Counted from the first letter of the stretch, positions 25,832 through 33,130 are shown. The stretch is DNA of 64,000 bases from an uncultured Clostridia bacterium (GCA_934454145.1 CAKSFT010000004.1:62001-126000), one strand, 5' to 3'. Numbers and translations: made by a program. Notes: generated by a model not told the origin, from the letters alone.

Positions 25832-26758
25832 TTATGTCTTCTGTAGTCCATATCTTTCCTCCTTAACCTCATTAAAAACGATTATACTTTCGTCTTCCGT
25901 TTCCTTGTGAGCCGGGTTGGTCAAGTATGTATCTTGCAGTGCCTCTTTCAGCTTGTCACAACAAGGTTTAAACGACATATATGTAATTCCGCCGCCAACA
26001 ATCCCCCCAACAATCGGGATTGCCTTTTTAAAAAATCCGGAAAACACTTCTTTTGTCATTTTGACACCAAACCACTTTGATATGCTTTTCACTATAGGGT
26101 ATATGGCTCCTTTTGTAAGTGCCTTCTTCATCAGTTGCTTTTCTACTCCTCCTGCAAGTGCTTTTGCCATTGCCTTTATTGCATGATTTGCACCCACCAC
26201 CCCATACATTGCACCAAAACAGACAATAAGAATATTTAATGTTTCGGAATCAAAATTCTGTCCATGTTCACTTGTGTCAATTTCCGGAAAACCGTACAAA
26301 TACATCAATTTTTGCGCAACTCTCAGCATATAACCATAATATTGAACAATATCTGCCGATATCGTCGCTGCCATAGCTGCACCTCCCGGCATTCCAAGGG
26401 CAACCGATATGCCCGTGACGCATTTTTGTTCAAATTTCATAACATTGTCAGCAATCTTGTTTATATCTCCAATTGGTATTCCGGCTGTAGTTGGTGTGGA
26501 CTCTATAGCCTTTTCTATAATGTCTTTCGGATAATTTTTTTCAAACTCCTTTGATAAAAAATCTTTCCTGTTGATTCTGACACCCGGTGTCTTTAGACCA
26601 AGGATGATAATATCCTCAATATCCACTTTTCCGTCACCGTTTACATCAATTACAGTCATTGCTTTATCTTTTGATTTATCGGCAAGTGTCTTTGTTTTGT
26701 CACTTATGCTTTCTGTTAATTTTCCTATTTTCCCGCCAATTTTTTCTTTACTAATCAC
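25832..26758 (-). CDS. EcsC-like protein with an EF-hand/dockerin-type loop
   Basis: The 308-residue protein probably starts at the GTG at 26758, preceded by GGAGTGG; an upstream GTG at 26767 has poorer spacing. Residues about 35-55 contain a canonical calcium loop, DVNGDGKVDIEDIIIL, like one dockerin half-repeat. The rest resembles the EcsC family (GGAAMAATISADIVQYYGYML, then YLYGFPE near 165). It has several Gly/Ala-rich amphipathic or membrane-associated helices (AIPIVGGIVGGGITYMSF). EcsC-family function is unsettled. There is no signal peptide, so the protein is cytoplasmic or peripheral to the membrane. Codon use is markedly more AT-rich than neighbouring genes, suggesting acquisition. 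Confidence 0.72.
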   Translation of the reverse strand: MISKEKIGGKIGKLTESISDKTKTLADKSKDKAMTVIDVNGDGKVDIEDIIILGLKTPGVRINRKDFLSKEFEKNYPKDIIEKAIESTPTTAGIPIGDINKIADNVMKFEQKCVTGISVALGMPGGAAMAATISADIVQYYGYMLRVAQKLMYLYGFPEIDTSEHGQNFDSETLNILIVCFGAMYGVVGANHAIKAMAKALAGGVEKQLMKKALTKGAIYPIVKSISKWFGVKMTKEVFSGFFKKAIPIVGGIVGGGITYMSFKPCCDKLKEALQDTYLTNPAHKETEDESIIVFNEVKEERYGLQKT

Positions 26759-26896
26759 TGAAACCACTCCTATGTTTTGACGATATTTGCCTCTCTCATA
26801 AAGCTCACACTCACATGAGCATCTGTATTTACCGTTAATGTTAATAATAAAAATCTTCTGTGTTTTTATAACCTATAATCCTCTTTATTTCTGATT

Positions 26897-27118
26897 TTAA
26901 ATACTCACTTCATTTTCGCCGTAAAACATTTTAAAATTTACTTTTTCCTTAACAATTTTATAGGTATAATAGCCCCAAAAAAACAAACAAAAAAATATTA
27001 CCTTAACCAACCGCTTAAATATACCATATAAAATCCACTCTGTTATTGAACCCGAAACCAAAGACCTTCGCCCATTTTTCATTTTATGTGTTTCATAAAT
27101 TCTTGCTTTTATATTCAT
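26897..27118 (-). CDS. Small single-pass membrane protein, unknown function
   Basis: This 73-residue ORF contains one hydrophobic helix (LVKVIFFCLFFWGYYTYKIV, residues about 37-56) between a basic N-terminal half and a short charged tail. GGAGG lies only one base before the ATG, so the start is uncertain. No family is recognised. It is downstream on the same strand of a promoter and terminator-bearing unit at 27181-27430, which could act as its leader. The AT-rich composition matches the EcsC-like gene. Confidence 0.4.
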   Translation of the reverse strand: MNIKARIYETHKMKNGRRSLVSGSITEWILYGIFKRLVKVIFFCLFFWGYYTYKIVKEKVNFKMFYGENEVSI

Positions 27119-27180
27119 TCCTCCATCCCAAAATATAATATTCGCGAAATTTACAAATGCTGTTATGAGAGTATTCCTAA

Positions 27181-27395
27181 AATAAAAAAGTGCGTCCTTA
27201 CAATAGAAGAACGCACCGAAAATTGCAGACTCCTATTGTTGCCACACAATTCTCAACAAATTTTAGGATACTCTCCAAACTTGATAAGCGGAATCTACAG
27301 TTTTACCATATTCATTACTTATCAAGCACAACAGGGTACAGTACCCCCAAAAAAACAGAGAGTCCCCCCGGAAAAGTTGATTAAATTGTGTGGCA
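27181..27395 (-). ncRNA. Candidate small RNA or leader E1, ending in an intrinsic terminator
   Basis: A minus-strand promoter, TTGCAT at 27430-27425 and TATAAT at 27407-27402 (17-base spacer), precedes a transcript of roughly 210 nt. The transcript has a 9-bp hairpin (27318-27326 with 27280-27288) and ends at a GTGCGT/ACGCAC stem (27190-27216) followed by TTTTTTATTTT. A diverged counterpart, E2, lies at 33129-33275. Confidence 0.5.
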
Positions 27396-27401
27396 TTTAT
27401 A

Positions 27402-27430
27402 ATTATATCATTTTTTTGTCTAACATGCAA
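27402..27430 (-). promoter_or_regulatory. Promoter of unit E1
   Basis: TTGCAT and a perfect TATAAT with a 17-base spacer are read on the minus strand. Confidence 0.6.
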
Positions 27431-27542
27431 TACATTCCAAATATTTTCTTAATTTTTTATAATAATTATCTGTCACACGCAAATTAAGCACATAAAACCA
27501 TTGTGTTTTAATAATATTAAACTCATGCAAATTTTGCAAACA

Positions 27543-27576
27543 AAAAACGCATACCATCAAAAGTGATATGCGTTTT
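27543..27576 (-). terminator. Intrinsic terminator of the ABC exporter gene
   Basis: AAAACGCATACC and GATATGCGTTTT pair around an eight-base loop. The minus-strand transcript ends in TTTTTTGTTTG, 16 bp after the stop. Confidence 0.75.
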
Positions 27577-27591
27577 CATTTCCTCCTGCTT

Positions 27592-29367
27592 TTATCCTCT
27601 CAAAAGTTCGGAAAAAGCACCGCCCTTGTTTTCCAATTCTTTATATGTACCTTCCTCAACCACTTCGCCGTTTGAAAATACCATTATCCTGTCCACATTC
27701 TTTATTGTGGACAGCCTGTGCGCAACAATGATGATTGTGTGCGTTTTCATCAAGTCCTCCATTGCCTGCTGAATGTGCTTTTCCGAAATGTTGTCCAAAG
27801 CCGAGGTCGCCTCGTCAAATATCAGTATGTCCGGATTGCCCAAAACCGCCCTCGCAATGGCAATTCTCTGCATCTGCCCGCCCGAAAGATTCACACCGCC
27901 GTCGCCTACAACAGTGTTCCAGCCGTTTTCCATGTCATTGACAAATTCGTGCACATGCGCAATTTCCATGGCGCGTATGATATCTTTATTTGACGCGTCG
28001 GGGCGCGCAATCTTCACATTGTCCCAAATCGAACCGTAGAAGATAAACGGACTCTGCGGCACAATCCCAAAAGACACCCTCAGGTCATGTATACTATAAT
28101 CCTTCACATCGCGGCCATGAACCATGACGTGCCCCTCTGACACATCATAAAGACGCATGGCAAGCTTTGTGAGTGTGCTCTTTCCGCTCCCCGAAGAGCC
28201 GACCAGTGCTACACTCTCGTTATACTTTATCTCGCAATTAAAATGCTTAAAAATCTGCCTGTTGTCATATCCAAAGCTTACATCGCGGAATTCTATACAC
28301 GGTCTTCCCTTTGCCTGTGCACTCTCACGCTCCACGCTTATGTCACGCTGGCTTCTCTCTTCCTTTTCCGGTGTTGATGTGTGCTGTTCCAGAATCTGCA
28401 CAATCTTCATCAGCCCCGACTCGGCGCTGCTCTTTTGCAGACCGATGTTGAGCCACGCAATCAAAATTGAAAGTATCGCCCCCATGCTGGACAAAAAGGC
28501 ATACAAAGTGCCGACAGACATGCCGCGGTATATGCAGGAGAATGCGCCGACAATGTAGACAACCGCTGTCCCCACATACTGAATCATTTCGGGCTTAAAG
28601 CTTTCCATCGCCTGTGACACCGCCGTCGAAACACCTTTTTTGTACATTTGTTCAATAAAATACTGAAATGTCTTGAATGAATCTGCCTCAACCCCATAAA
28701 GCTTTATTGCGTCCATGCCGTGCAGAGTGTCATTCAGATATTTGCTTGCCTCCGCCTCTGTCCTTATATAATCCGATGAAACCATGCGGATTTTGCGCCT
28801 TGAAATATGGTTTATCACCGCCATCGTCAATGCCGTCAAAAGCAGAATCAGCGTCAGCACCCAGTCGTAGCTCATCAGCGCAACAACCGAAATCACAAGT
28901 GACACCGCCTGATACGGCACCGATTGAAACATCTGGTGCATATATGTTTTTATATTGATAATCGGCGAGCCCATTATACAATTAAACAGCTCACCCACCG
29001 ACACCTTGTTGTAGAACCTCATGCACATGTGCTGAACATGGTTGAAAAAATGCGACCGCAGATTGAACAGCGAGCCCTCAAGCGCCTCCATCATCTTCTT
29101 GAACCCCAGCCGCCACATAAAAATACGCGTCGCGCCAAAGACAAGATAAACAATACACATCAGGCTCACAAAGGACAGCTTATCCTTTGGCGAGAGTGCA
29201 TGGTTTGAGATGCCGTTATCCACAATATATTTTATTATAAGCGGCTGACATGCCACGCAAACACCCACAATCACCGAACTGAACGCCGTAAAAACAAGCT
29301 TTTTGCGGTACTCTTTTATGTACCTGTTCATATGATGCCAAAAGTTGAAATCATTCTTTTTTTTCAT
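27592..29367 (-). CDS. ABC exporter, fused membrane and ATPase domains
   Basis: The 591-residue half-transporter has six transmembrane helices in residues about 20-300 (e.g. LVFTAFSSVIVGVCVACQPL). The ATPase domain has Walker A GSSGSGKSTL near 390, a Q loop in GIVPQSPFIF, the signature LSGGQMQRIAIARA, Walker B DILIFDEATSAL and the H loop IIIVAHRLSTI. It should function as a homodimer, or as a heterodimer with an unlinked partner, exporting a lipid, peptide or drug. The substrate cannot be predicted and the gene stands alone. Length is normal for type I exporters. Confidence 0.93.
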   Translation of the reverse strand: MKKKNDFNFWHHMNRYIKEYRKKLVFTAFSSVIVGVCVACQPLIIKYIVDNGISNHALSPKDKLSFVSLMCIVYLVFGATRIFMWRLGFKKMMEALEGSLFNLRSHFFNHVQHMCMRFYNKVSVGELFNCIMGSPIINIKTYMHQMFQSVPYQAVSLVISVVALMSYDWVLTLILLLTALTMAVINHISRRKIRMVSSDYIRTEAEASKYLNDTLHGMDAIKLYGVEADSFKTFQYFIEQMYKKGVSTAVSQAMESFKPEMIQYVGTAVVYIVGAFSCIYRGMSVGTLYAFLSSMGAILSILIAWLNIGLQKSSAESGLMKIVQILEQHTSTPEKEERSQRDISVERESAQAKGRPCIEFRDVSFGYDNRQIFKHFNCEIKYNESVALVGSSGSGKSTLTKLAMRLYDVSEGHVMVHGRDVKDYSIHDLRVSFGIVPQSPFIFYGSIWDNVKIARPDASNKDIIRAMEIAHVHEFVNDMENGWNTVVGDGGVNLSGGQMQRIAIARAVLGNPDILIFDEATSALDNISEKHIQQAMEDLMKTHTIIIVAHRLSTIKNVDRIMVFSNGEVVEEGTYKELENKGGAFSELLRG

Positions 29368-29500
29368 GGCTTGCGCCCCCCCGAAAAGACTCTTTTTTAT
29401 ATGTGATTTGTCTTACCGCTTGCAGTATATCCATTTACCGCCCAAAAGTCAATAGTTTTTTCCTTTTGTAATTATAATGTAATATAATACGCCGCCGCAA

Positions 29501-29577
29501 AAAAATATACGCACTAAACCCGGCGGATAAACAGCCCCAAAACAGCTGATTACCCGGCAAGCCGGTGCGTATTCTTT
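29501..29577 (-). terminator. Terminator-like structure after the second SGNH gene
   Basis: ATACGCAC at the outer left and GTGCGTAT at the outer right pair across a 50-base interior that holds CCGGC/GCCGG sub-stems. The minus-strand transcript then reads ATTTTTTT. The structure starts just after the esterase stop codon. Confidence 0.6.
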
Positions 29578-29579
29578 TT

Positions 29580-30662
29580 TTATTTCACCAAGACCTTTTC
29601 CACGGCGCCGCCGATTATTTCCGCCATGCACCAGAACCCGAAATCATTGGGGTGAACCCCGTCACAGGTGACCATGTCACGGTCTTTATAATTCAGGATA
29701 TCCTGACCGTTTATGAAATATACATTGTTGTCGCCCGCGGCCTTTGCCGCTTCATATGTTTCGCGGATAATGCGTATGCGCTCTTCCCTTTCCTCCGCCA
29801 CAGACGGATTCGGGCGCGAAATCATTATCACAGGCAAATCGGGGTGCGCTTTTCTTATCTTGTCAAACATACGCTTATGTGTTTTTCTCAGGTGTTCAAC
29901 CGTCGGGGCATTGTGGTCGTAGTCATAGATAAAAACAGACATGTCAAGCCCGGCGATATAATCGGCAATCACGTCCTCTGCCCTGGCGTTGCCCGAAAAG
30001 CCAAGGTTTATATAATCTGTGTCCAGCCTTCTCGAAATCACCGCCTCATAGCAGTTCCCGGGGCGTGACGCGCACCCCCCTTGGGTGATTGATGAGCCGT
30101 AAAATACAACCGGGGTTTTATACTTGTATCCGCCGCCGGGAAGAAGCTGTGCGTCCTCCTGCAAGCCCACAAGGAGCTCCGACACATTGCTGTAGAGCGG
30201 AAAATTTATGATTATGTCGCGCATTTTCCTGTCAGCAAACTCTATGATTCCTTCAAAACCGCCGTCCAGCTCAAACGTTGCGCGGAAACGGTCTGCATAT
30301 GTAATCGGCGGATTGTACGAGGAAACAAACTCCCCGTCCGCATATAGGTCAAAGCCCGCGCTGCCGACAGCCGGCATATGGGGCATAAGCGCAACCCACG
30401 GCATTTTTGCCTTGATTGCAACATATTTGGAATCCGTCTTGAACCGCACCCTCACCCCGGCGGTGTTGGTGTGCAGTGCATACGCCCCGTCGCTCATCTC
30501 TTTTGCCACTTTGTCGGGCACTCTCCGAAACAGCTCCCCCGACTCCGGCGCATAGATGCCGTACAGCTTAAACGGCTCATTCCTCACGTCATATGATTTC
30601 AAATCCTCTTTGTCCACCTGTCCCGAAACAAAATTTTTGTCAATTTTACTTATGTCAGACAT
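29580..30662 (-). CDS. SGNH hydrolase with GxDLY N-terminal domain
   Basis: This 360-residue protein has the two-part architecture of Lipase_GDSL_3 proteins. The N-terminal beta-sandwich domain contains the diagnostic G-x-D-L-Y motif (AVGSAGFDLYADGEF, near residue 105). The hydrolase domain has the nucleophile block FYGSSITQGGCASRPG near 190, the Gly at NLGFSGNA, the Asn-type block YDYDHNAP and the Asp-x-x-His pair CDGVHPNDFG near 340. It lacks a signal peptide, so it probably deacetylates imported oligosaccharides. The ATG follows GAAGGAG. It is a different subfamily from the SGNH enzyme at 20731-21696. Repeat R3 is immediately upstream. Confidence 0.85.
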   Translation of the reverse strand: MSDISKIDKNFVSGQVDKEDLKSYDVRNEPFKLYGIYAPESGELFRRVPDKVAKEMSDGAYALHTNTAGVRVRFKTDSKYVAIKAKMPWVALMPHMPAVGSAGFDLYADGEFVSSYNPPITYADRFRATFELDGGFEGIIEFADRKMRDIIINFPLYSNVSELLVGLQEDAQLLPGGGYKYKTPVVFYGSSITQGGCASRPGNCYEAVISRRLDTDYINLGFSGNARAEDVIADYIAGLDMSVFIYDYDHNAPTVEHLRKTHKRMFDKIRKAHPDLPVIMISRPNPSVAEEREERIRIIRETYEAAKAAGDNNVYFINGQDILNYKDRDMVTCDGVHPNDFGFWCMAEIIGGAVEKVLVK

Positions 30663-30693
30663 TTTATATTCTCCTTCTGTTTTATGTTTTTTA

Positions 30694-30906
30694 GGTAATT
30701 GTAAAACTAATGTTTTCCAATTAATATTCTTAGGTAGAAATAAAAAGTTCCGGCTGATTTTAATTTTACAGCAAGTTGAAACTTTTTATTTCAGCCAAAA
30801 ATGACGCACATGTCGTCATTTTTGATTACCAATCAGAGGTTGGCACCCCCGATACCCCCCGCAAAGATGCGGTGGCTAATTGTAAAATTTACATTTTACA
30901 ATTACC
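30694..30906 (+). repeat. Long interspersed palindromic repeat, copy R3
   Basis: This 213-bp unit has the same orientation and internal order as R2 and is very close to it in sequence. It includes the blocks GGTAATTGTAAAACTAA, GAAATAAAAAGTT...AACTTTTTATTTC, AAAAATGACG...CGTCATTTTT, GGTTGGCACCCCCGATACCC, CCGCAAAGATGCGG and the closing hairpin ending CAATTACC. It lies between the SGNH gene and csoR. Confidence 0.88.
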
Positions 30907-30923
30907 TATTTTATGTTTTTATA

Positions 30924-30952
30924 TAGGTAATTGTAAATTTTACAATTGCCTA
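30924..30952. repeat. Short palindromic repeat abutting csoR
   Basis: TAGGTAATTGTAAATTTTACAATTGCCTA is a 29-bp near-perfect palindrome equal to the terminal hairpin of the long repeats. Its right-hand CTA supplies the TAG stop codon of csoR on the minus strand. Confidence 0.75.
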
Positions 30953-31228
30953 TTTCATATTTGCAAAGAGTTCCACTGCTTTTGCAAAGTTCTCGATAGT
31001 CTTGTCCTCATCTCCGTGCTCAATTCCGTCACGCACACAATGCTTTATATGTCCTTCCAAAACCACTTGTCCGCATTTGTGCAATGCAGACTTTGCCGCG
31101 TTGATTTGCGGCAGCACATCTTCACATGGGATATCCTGGTCAACCATTCTGTCAATCGCCTGCACCTGACCGATTATCTTTTTAAGCCTTCTGTGAAGAT
31201 TGTCCGAAGCCATACACTGTTTTATCAT
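30950..31228 (-). CDS. csoR: CsoR/FrmR-family metal- or thiol-sensing repressor
   Basis: The 92-residue protein starts at ATG 31228 behind GGAGAGGAG; the longer ORF from 31252 has a poorly spaced site. The all-helical DUF156 fold is clear: HRRLKKIIGQVQAIDRMVDQ, the sensing Cys in DIPCEDVLPQINAAKSAL, and the HIKHC pair that completes the Cys-His-Cys Cu(I) site of CsoR. Such proteins leave DNA when they bind Cu(I) or thiol reagents. No copA, copZ or sulfurtransferase gene is adjacent, so the regulated target is not evident. The stop codon lies in a short palindromic repeat. Confidence 0.85.
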   Translation of the reverse strand: MIKQCMASDNLHRRLKKIIGQVQAIDRMVDQDIPCEDVLPQINAAKSALHKCGQVVLEGHIKHCVRDGIEHGDEDKTIENFAKAVELFANMK

Positions 31229-31251
31229 TCTTCTCCTCTCCGGGGAATTCA

Positions 31252-31265
31252 TACCTCAAAAGGTA
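31252..31265 (-). promoter_or_regulatory. Possible CsoR operator in the csoR leader
   Basis: TACCT-CAAA-AGGTA is a 5-4-5 inverted repeat 24 bp upstream of the csoR start. CsoR-family operators are short TACC/GGTA-type palindromes, so autoregulation is plausible but untested. Confidence 0.35.
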
Positions 31266-31328
31266 CCGTGTCTATTATATGCCTTTTTTCCGCATAAGTC
31301 AATAGAAGAAATAATTAGAAGAAATGTA

Positions 31329-31357
31329 TTGACCTTTTCGACAAAATGTGATATAAT
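31329..31357 (+). promoter_or_regulatory. Promoter of the thiT transcript
   Basis: TTGACC at 31329-31334 and TATAAT at 31352-31357 have a 17-base spacer and lie about 20 bp before the TPP riboswitch. Confidence 0.75.
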
Positions 31358-31375
31358 AAATATATCAAAAACTTA

Positions 31376-31460
31376 ATACAGGGGAGCTGAATTCCGGCTG
31401 AGAGGAAACATTGGTTTCGACCCTTTAAACCTGATTTGGATAATGCCAACGTAGGGATTT
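31376..31460 (+). promoter_or_regulatory. TPP riboswitch (THI element)
   Basis: The conserved cores are present: ACAGGGGAGCT near the 5-prime end, GGCTGAGAGG, GACCCTTTAAACCTGATTTG and GATAATGCCAACGTAGGGA. Spacing matches the five-stem thiamine pyrophosphate aptamer. A terminator follows at 31477-31507, so TPP binding should stop transcription before thiT. Confidence 0.95.
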
Positions 31461-31476
31461 TCATGCGCTTTTTTTT

Positions 31477-31507
31477 CGGTATGTCCTTTTGGGCATGCCG
31501 TTTTTCT
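31477..31507 (+). terminator. Riboswitch-controlled terminator before thiT
   Basis: CGGTATGTCC-TTTT-GGGCATGCCG is a 10-bp stem (one G-T pair) followed by TTTTTCT. It is the expression platform of the TPP riboswitch. Confidence 0.85.
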
Positions 31508-31530
31508 GTATTAAGGGATAATTGATATTA

Positions 31531-31562
31531 GGTAATTTCAAAATTTACATTTTACAATTACC
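31531..31562. repeat. Short palindromic repeat upstream of thiT
   Basis: GGTAATTTCAAAATTTACATTTTACAATTACC, which with flanking TA on each side matches the distal end of the long repeats. Confidence 0.7.
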
Positions 31563-31587
31563 TAATGACTGTTCTGACGGAGATGTT

Positions 31588-31734
31588 TAACGTGAAATTT
31601 CTTTCCCGTCCATGTCTCCTGCGGATTTTATTGCACATGTGCAATAAAAATCTCTTATCATTACTTTACCATACGGATAAGAGAAAATCAAATTATTATT
31701 TATGCCGGTGTATGGCGGCGGAATGGAGATTATT
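31588..31734 (+). promoter_or_regulatory. Structured leader of thiT, related to the leader at 49907-50088
   Basis: Elements in order are as follows. An ACGTGAAA..TTTCCCGT hairpin (31590-31609) comes first, then CTCCTGCGGA (31616-31625), whose TCTCC can pair with the GGAGA Shine-Dalgarno. A TTGCACATGTGCAA palindrome is next. A 9-bp stem TCTCTTATC/GATAAGAGA (31651-31659 with 31676-31684) encloses CCATAC (31669-31674), which can pair with GTATGG (31710-31715) just before GGCGGCGGAATGGAG. The same architecture with compensatory changes precedes the gene at 49472. Confidence 0.7.
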
Positions 31735-32391
31735 ATGAAAACAAAAAAAATCATTGTATCTGCACTTTTTATCGCAATTGCGACGATTCTCTCGCTGATA
31801 AAACTTTTTGAACTGCCCTTCGGCGGAAGTGTCACCGTTGCCTCGATGGTTCCGATTGTCCTCATCGCATACATATACGGAACAAAATGGGGGCTTCTTT
31901 CTTCTTTTGTATACAGCATTATACAGCTTATCGCCGGGATTGCAACGGGCATAATTTCAAAAATGTTTCTGCCCGGTGACGACCAGATGCTTGTCTGGCA
32001 GGCGGTTTCCATCTGTATTCTGGACTATATCCTCGCGGCGTTCTCCCTGGGGCTCGGCGGTGTTTTCAAGGGCAAATTCAAACACGCCTCCACAGAAATC
32101 ATTCTCGGCGCTATCCTTGCCACCTTTGTGTGCTGGGTTATGCACACCGTTTCGGGGTTCATTTTCTACGGCGCATGGGCTGAGTGGTTCTTCGGCGACG
32201 AAACGGGTCTTGCCATGATTTCCGCGGCAAAACCTTTCTGCGACTGGGTAATGGCGCACATAAGCGGACGTTCTCTTGCACTTTTCTATTCTGTGATATA
32301 TAACGGCGCCTATATGCTCCCGGAAACAATCATCACAGCCGTTGTTTCCCCGATTGTTTACCGTGCTGTCAAAAAAGCAAAAATATTTTAA
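31735..32391 (+). CDS. thiT: Energy-coupled thiamine transporter ThiT
   Basis: This 218-residue membrane protein starts at ATG 31735, seven bases after GGAG. It has six hydrophobic helices and the ThiT-type N-terminal pattern IKLFELPFGGSVTVASMVPI, followed by AYIYGTKWGLLSSFVYSIIQL. The conserved Trp/aromatic loop AGIATGIISK and late FYGAWAEWFF and ISGRSLALFYSVIYNG segments form the thiamine pocket region. ThiT is the substrate-binding S-component of an ECF transporter; the EcfA and EcfT parts are not in the window. The TPP riboswitch upstream confirms the vitamin. A second structured leader lies between the riboswitch terminator and the start codon. Confidence 0.93.
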   Translation: MKTKKIIVSALFIAIATILSLIKLFELPFGGSVTVASMVPIVLIAYIYGTKWGLLSSFVYSIIQLIAGIATGIISKMFLPGDDQMLVWQAVSICILDYILAAFSLGLGGVFKGKFKHASTEIILGAILATFVCWVMHTVSGFIFYGAWAEWFFGDETGLAMISAAKPFCDWVMAHISGRSLALFYSVIYNGAYMLPETIITAVVSPIVYRAVKKAKIF

Positions 32392-32414
32392 AAAACCGCA
32401 TAAACACTTGTTTG

Positions 32415-32427
32415 CAACCGTCGGTTG
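32415..32427. promoter_or_regulatory. Palindrome CAACCG-T-CGGTTG upstream of the XRE gene
   Basis: This perfect 6-1-6 inverted repeat lies 22 bp before the -35 box, and a further GCAACCG lies at 32456-32462 between -35 and -10. It could be an autoregulatory operator. Confidence 0.4.
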
Positions 32428-32449
32428 ACAAAATTCCTTTTTGTCTTTC

Positions 32450-32478
32450 TTGCATGCAACCGCAAAATAATGTATAAT
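32450..32478 (+). promoter_or_regulatory. Promoter of the XRE regulator gene
   Basis: TTGCAT at 32450-32455 and TATAAT at 32473-32478 are separated by 17 bases, 34 bp before the start codon. Confidence 0.7.
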
Positions 32479-32512
32479 AACATCAACAACAATACATTAA
32501 GGAGGCGGTCAA

Positions 32513-33130
32513 ATGACCATAGGCGAAAGAATACACGGCTTGCGCAAACAAAAGAATATGTCCCAGGAGGAATTGGCTTCCCTTGTCGGGGTGACCCGTC
32601 AGGCGCTTTCAAAATGGGAGTGTGACGCATCTGCCCCGGAAATCGAGAAGGTCATTGCGCTCAGTCAATATTTCGGGGTGTCAACCGACTATATCCTGCT
32701 CGGCAAAGAACCGGCAGCAGCGGACGCACAAAAGAAAACGGGAAACATAACCCCCAACAGTGCACTTGCCTTTTGCACAATCCTTGCCGCGGCAGGCACA
32801 TTGATTGCATATGCTTTGGCAAATGACGGCACAAACTTTCTTTATTGGGGGATATCAAAATCAATGTGGGGGATTTTGCTGCAGATACTCGGCATCGGGC
32901 TTTTTGAGATGTTTTACTTCAGCCGCAGCTCCTGCCGCAAAACCCAGATGATATTCTGGTGCATAAACACATGGTTTGTGACGCTGATGCCGCTGATATT
33001 TGCGGCAGGCTTTGCGGCACGGTACCTTCCATATTGTTCGCTTATTTATATGTTCCTCACAGCCGGGATATATTTTGCGTTCAACTTATGCGTAACATTG
33101 GTTTTGGCATATATAATAAAGAGAAAATAA
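32513..33130 (+). CDS. XRE-family regulator with a C-terminal membrane domain
   Basis: The 205-residue protein begins right after GGAGG. Residues 1-65 form an HTH_3 domain (IGERIHGLRKQKNMSQEELA, GVTRQALSKWECDASAPEIE, FGVSTDYILLG). A 20-residue linker leads to four hydrophobic helices (residues about 80-105, 110-135, 145-170 and 180-203). This layout is common in Clostridia, and the membrane part may sense an envelope signal; the target is unknown. The stop codon overlaps the terminator of the minus-strand E2 unit. Confidence 0.88.
   Translation: MTIGERIHGLRKQKNMSQEELASLVGVTRQALSKWECDASAPEIEKVIALSQYFGVSTDYILLGKEPAAADAQKKTGNITPNSALAFCTILAAAGTLIAYALANDGTNFLYWGISKSMWGILLQILGIGLFEMFYFSRSSCRKTQMIFWCINTWFVTLMPLIFAAGFAARYLPYCSLIYMFLTAGIYFAFNLCVTLVLAYIIKRK

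Larger units (their letters stand above)
27119..27591. other. Intergenic region with a minus-strand RNA-like unit (E1)
   Basis: This 473-bp region contains the E1 unit and promoter (27181-27430) and the exporter terminator (27543-27576). Nothing else is supportable in the remaining AT-rich sequence. Confidence 0.7.

Noticed and set aside
26970..27000. Similarity between the small membrane-protein gene and the E1 leader (GGTA..A.CCCC followed by A-tract)
   Set aside because: The match is short and dominated by an A-tract, so common ancestry is not supported.
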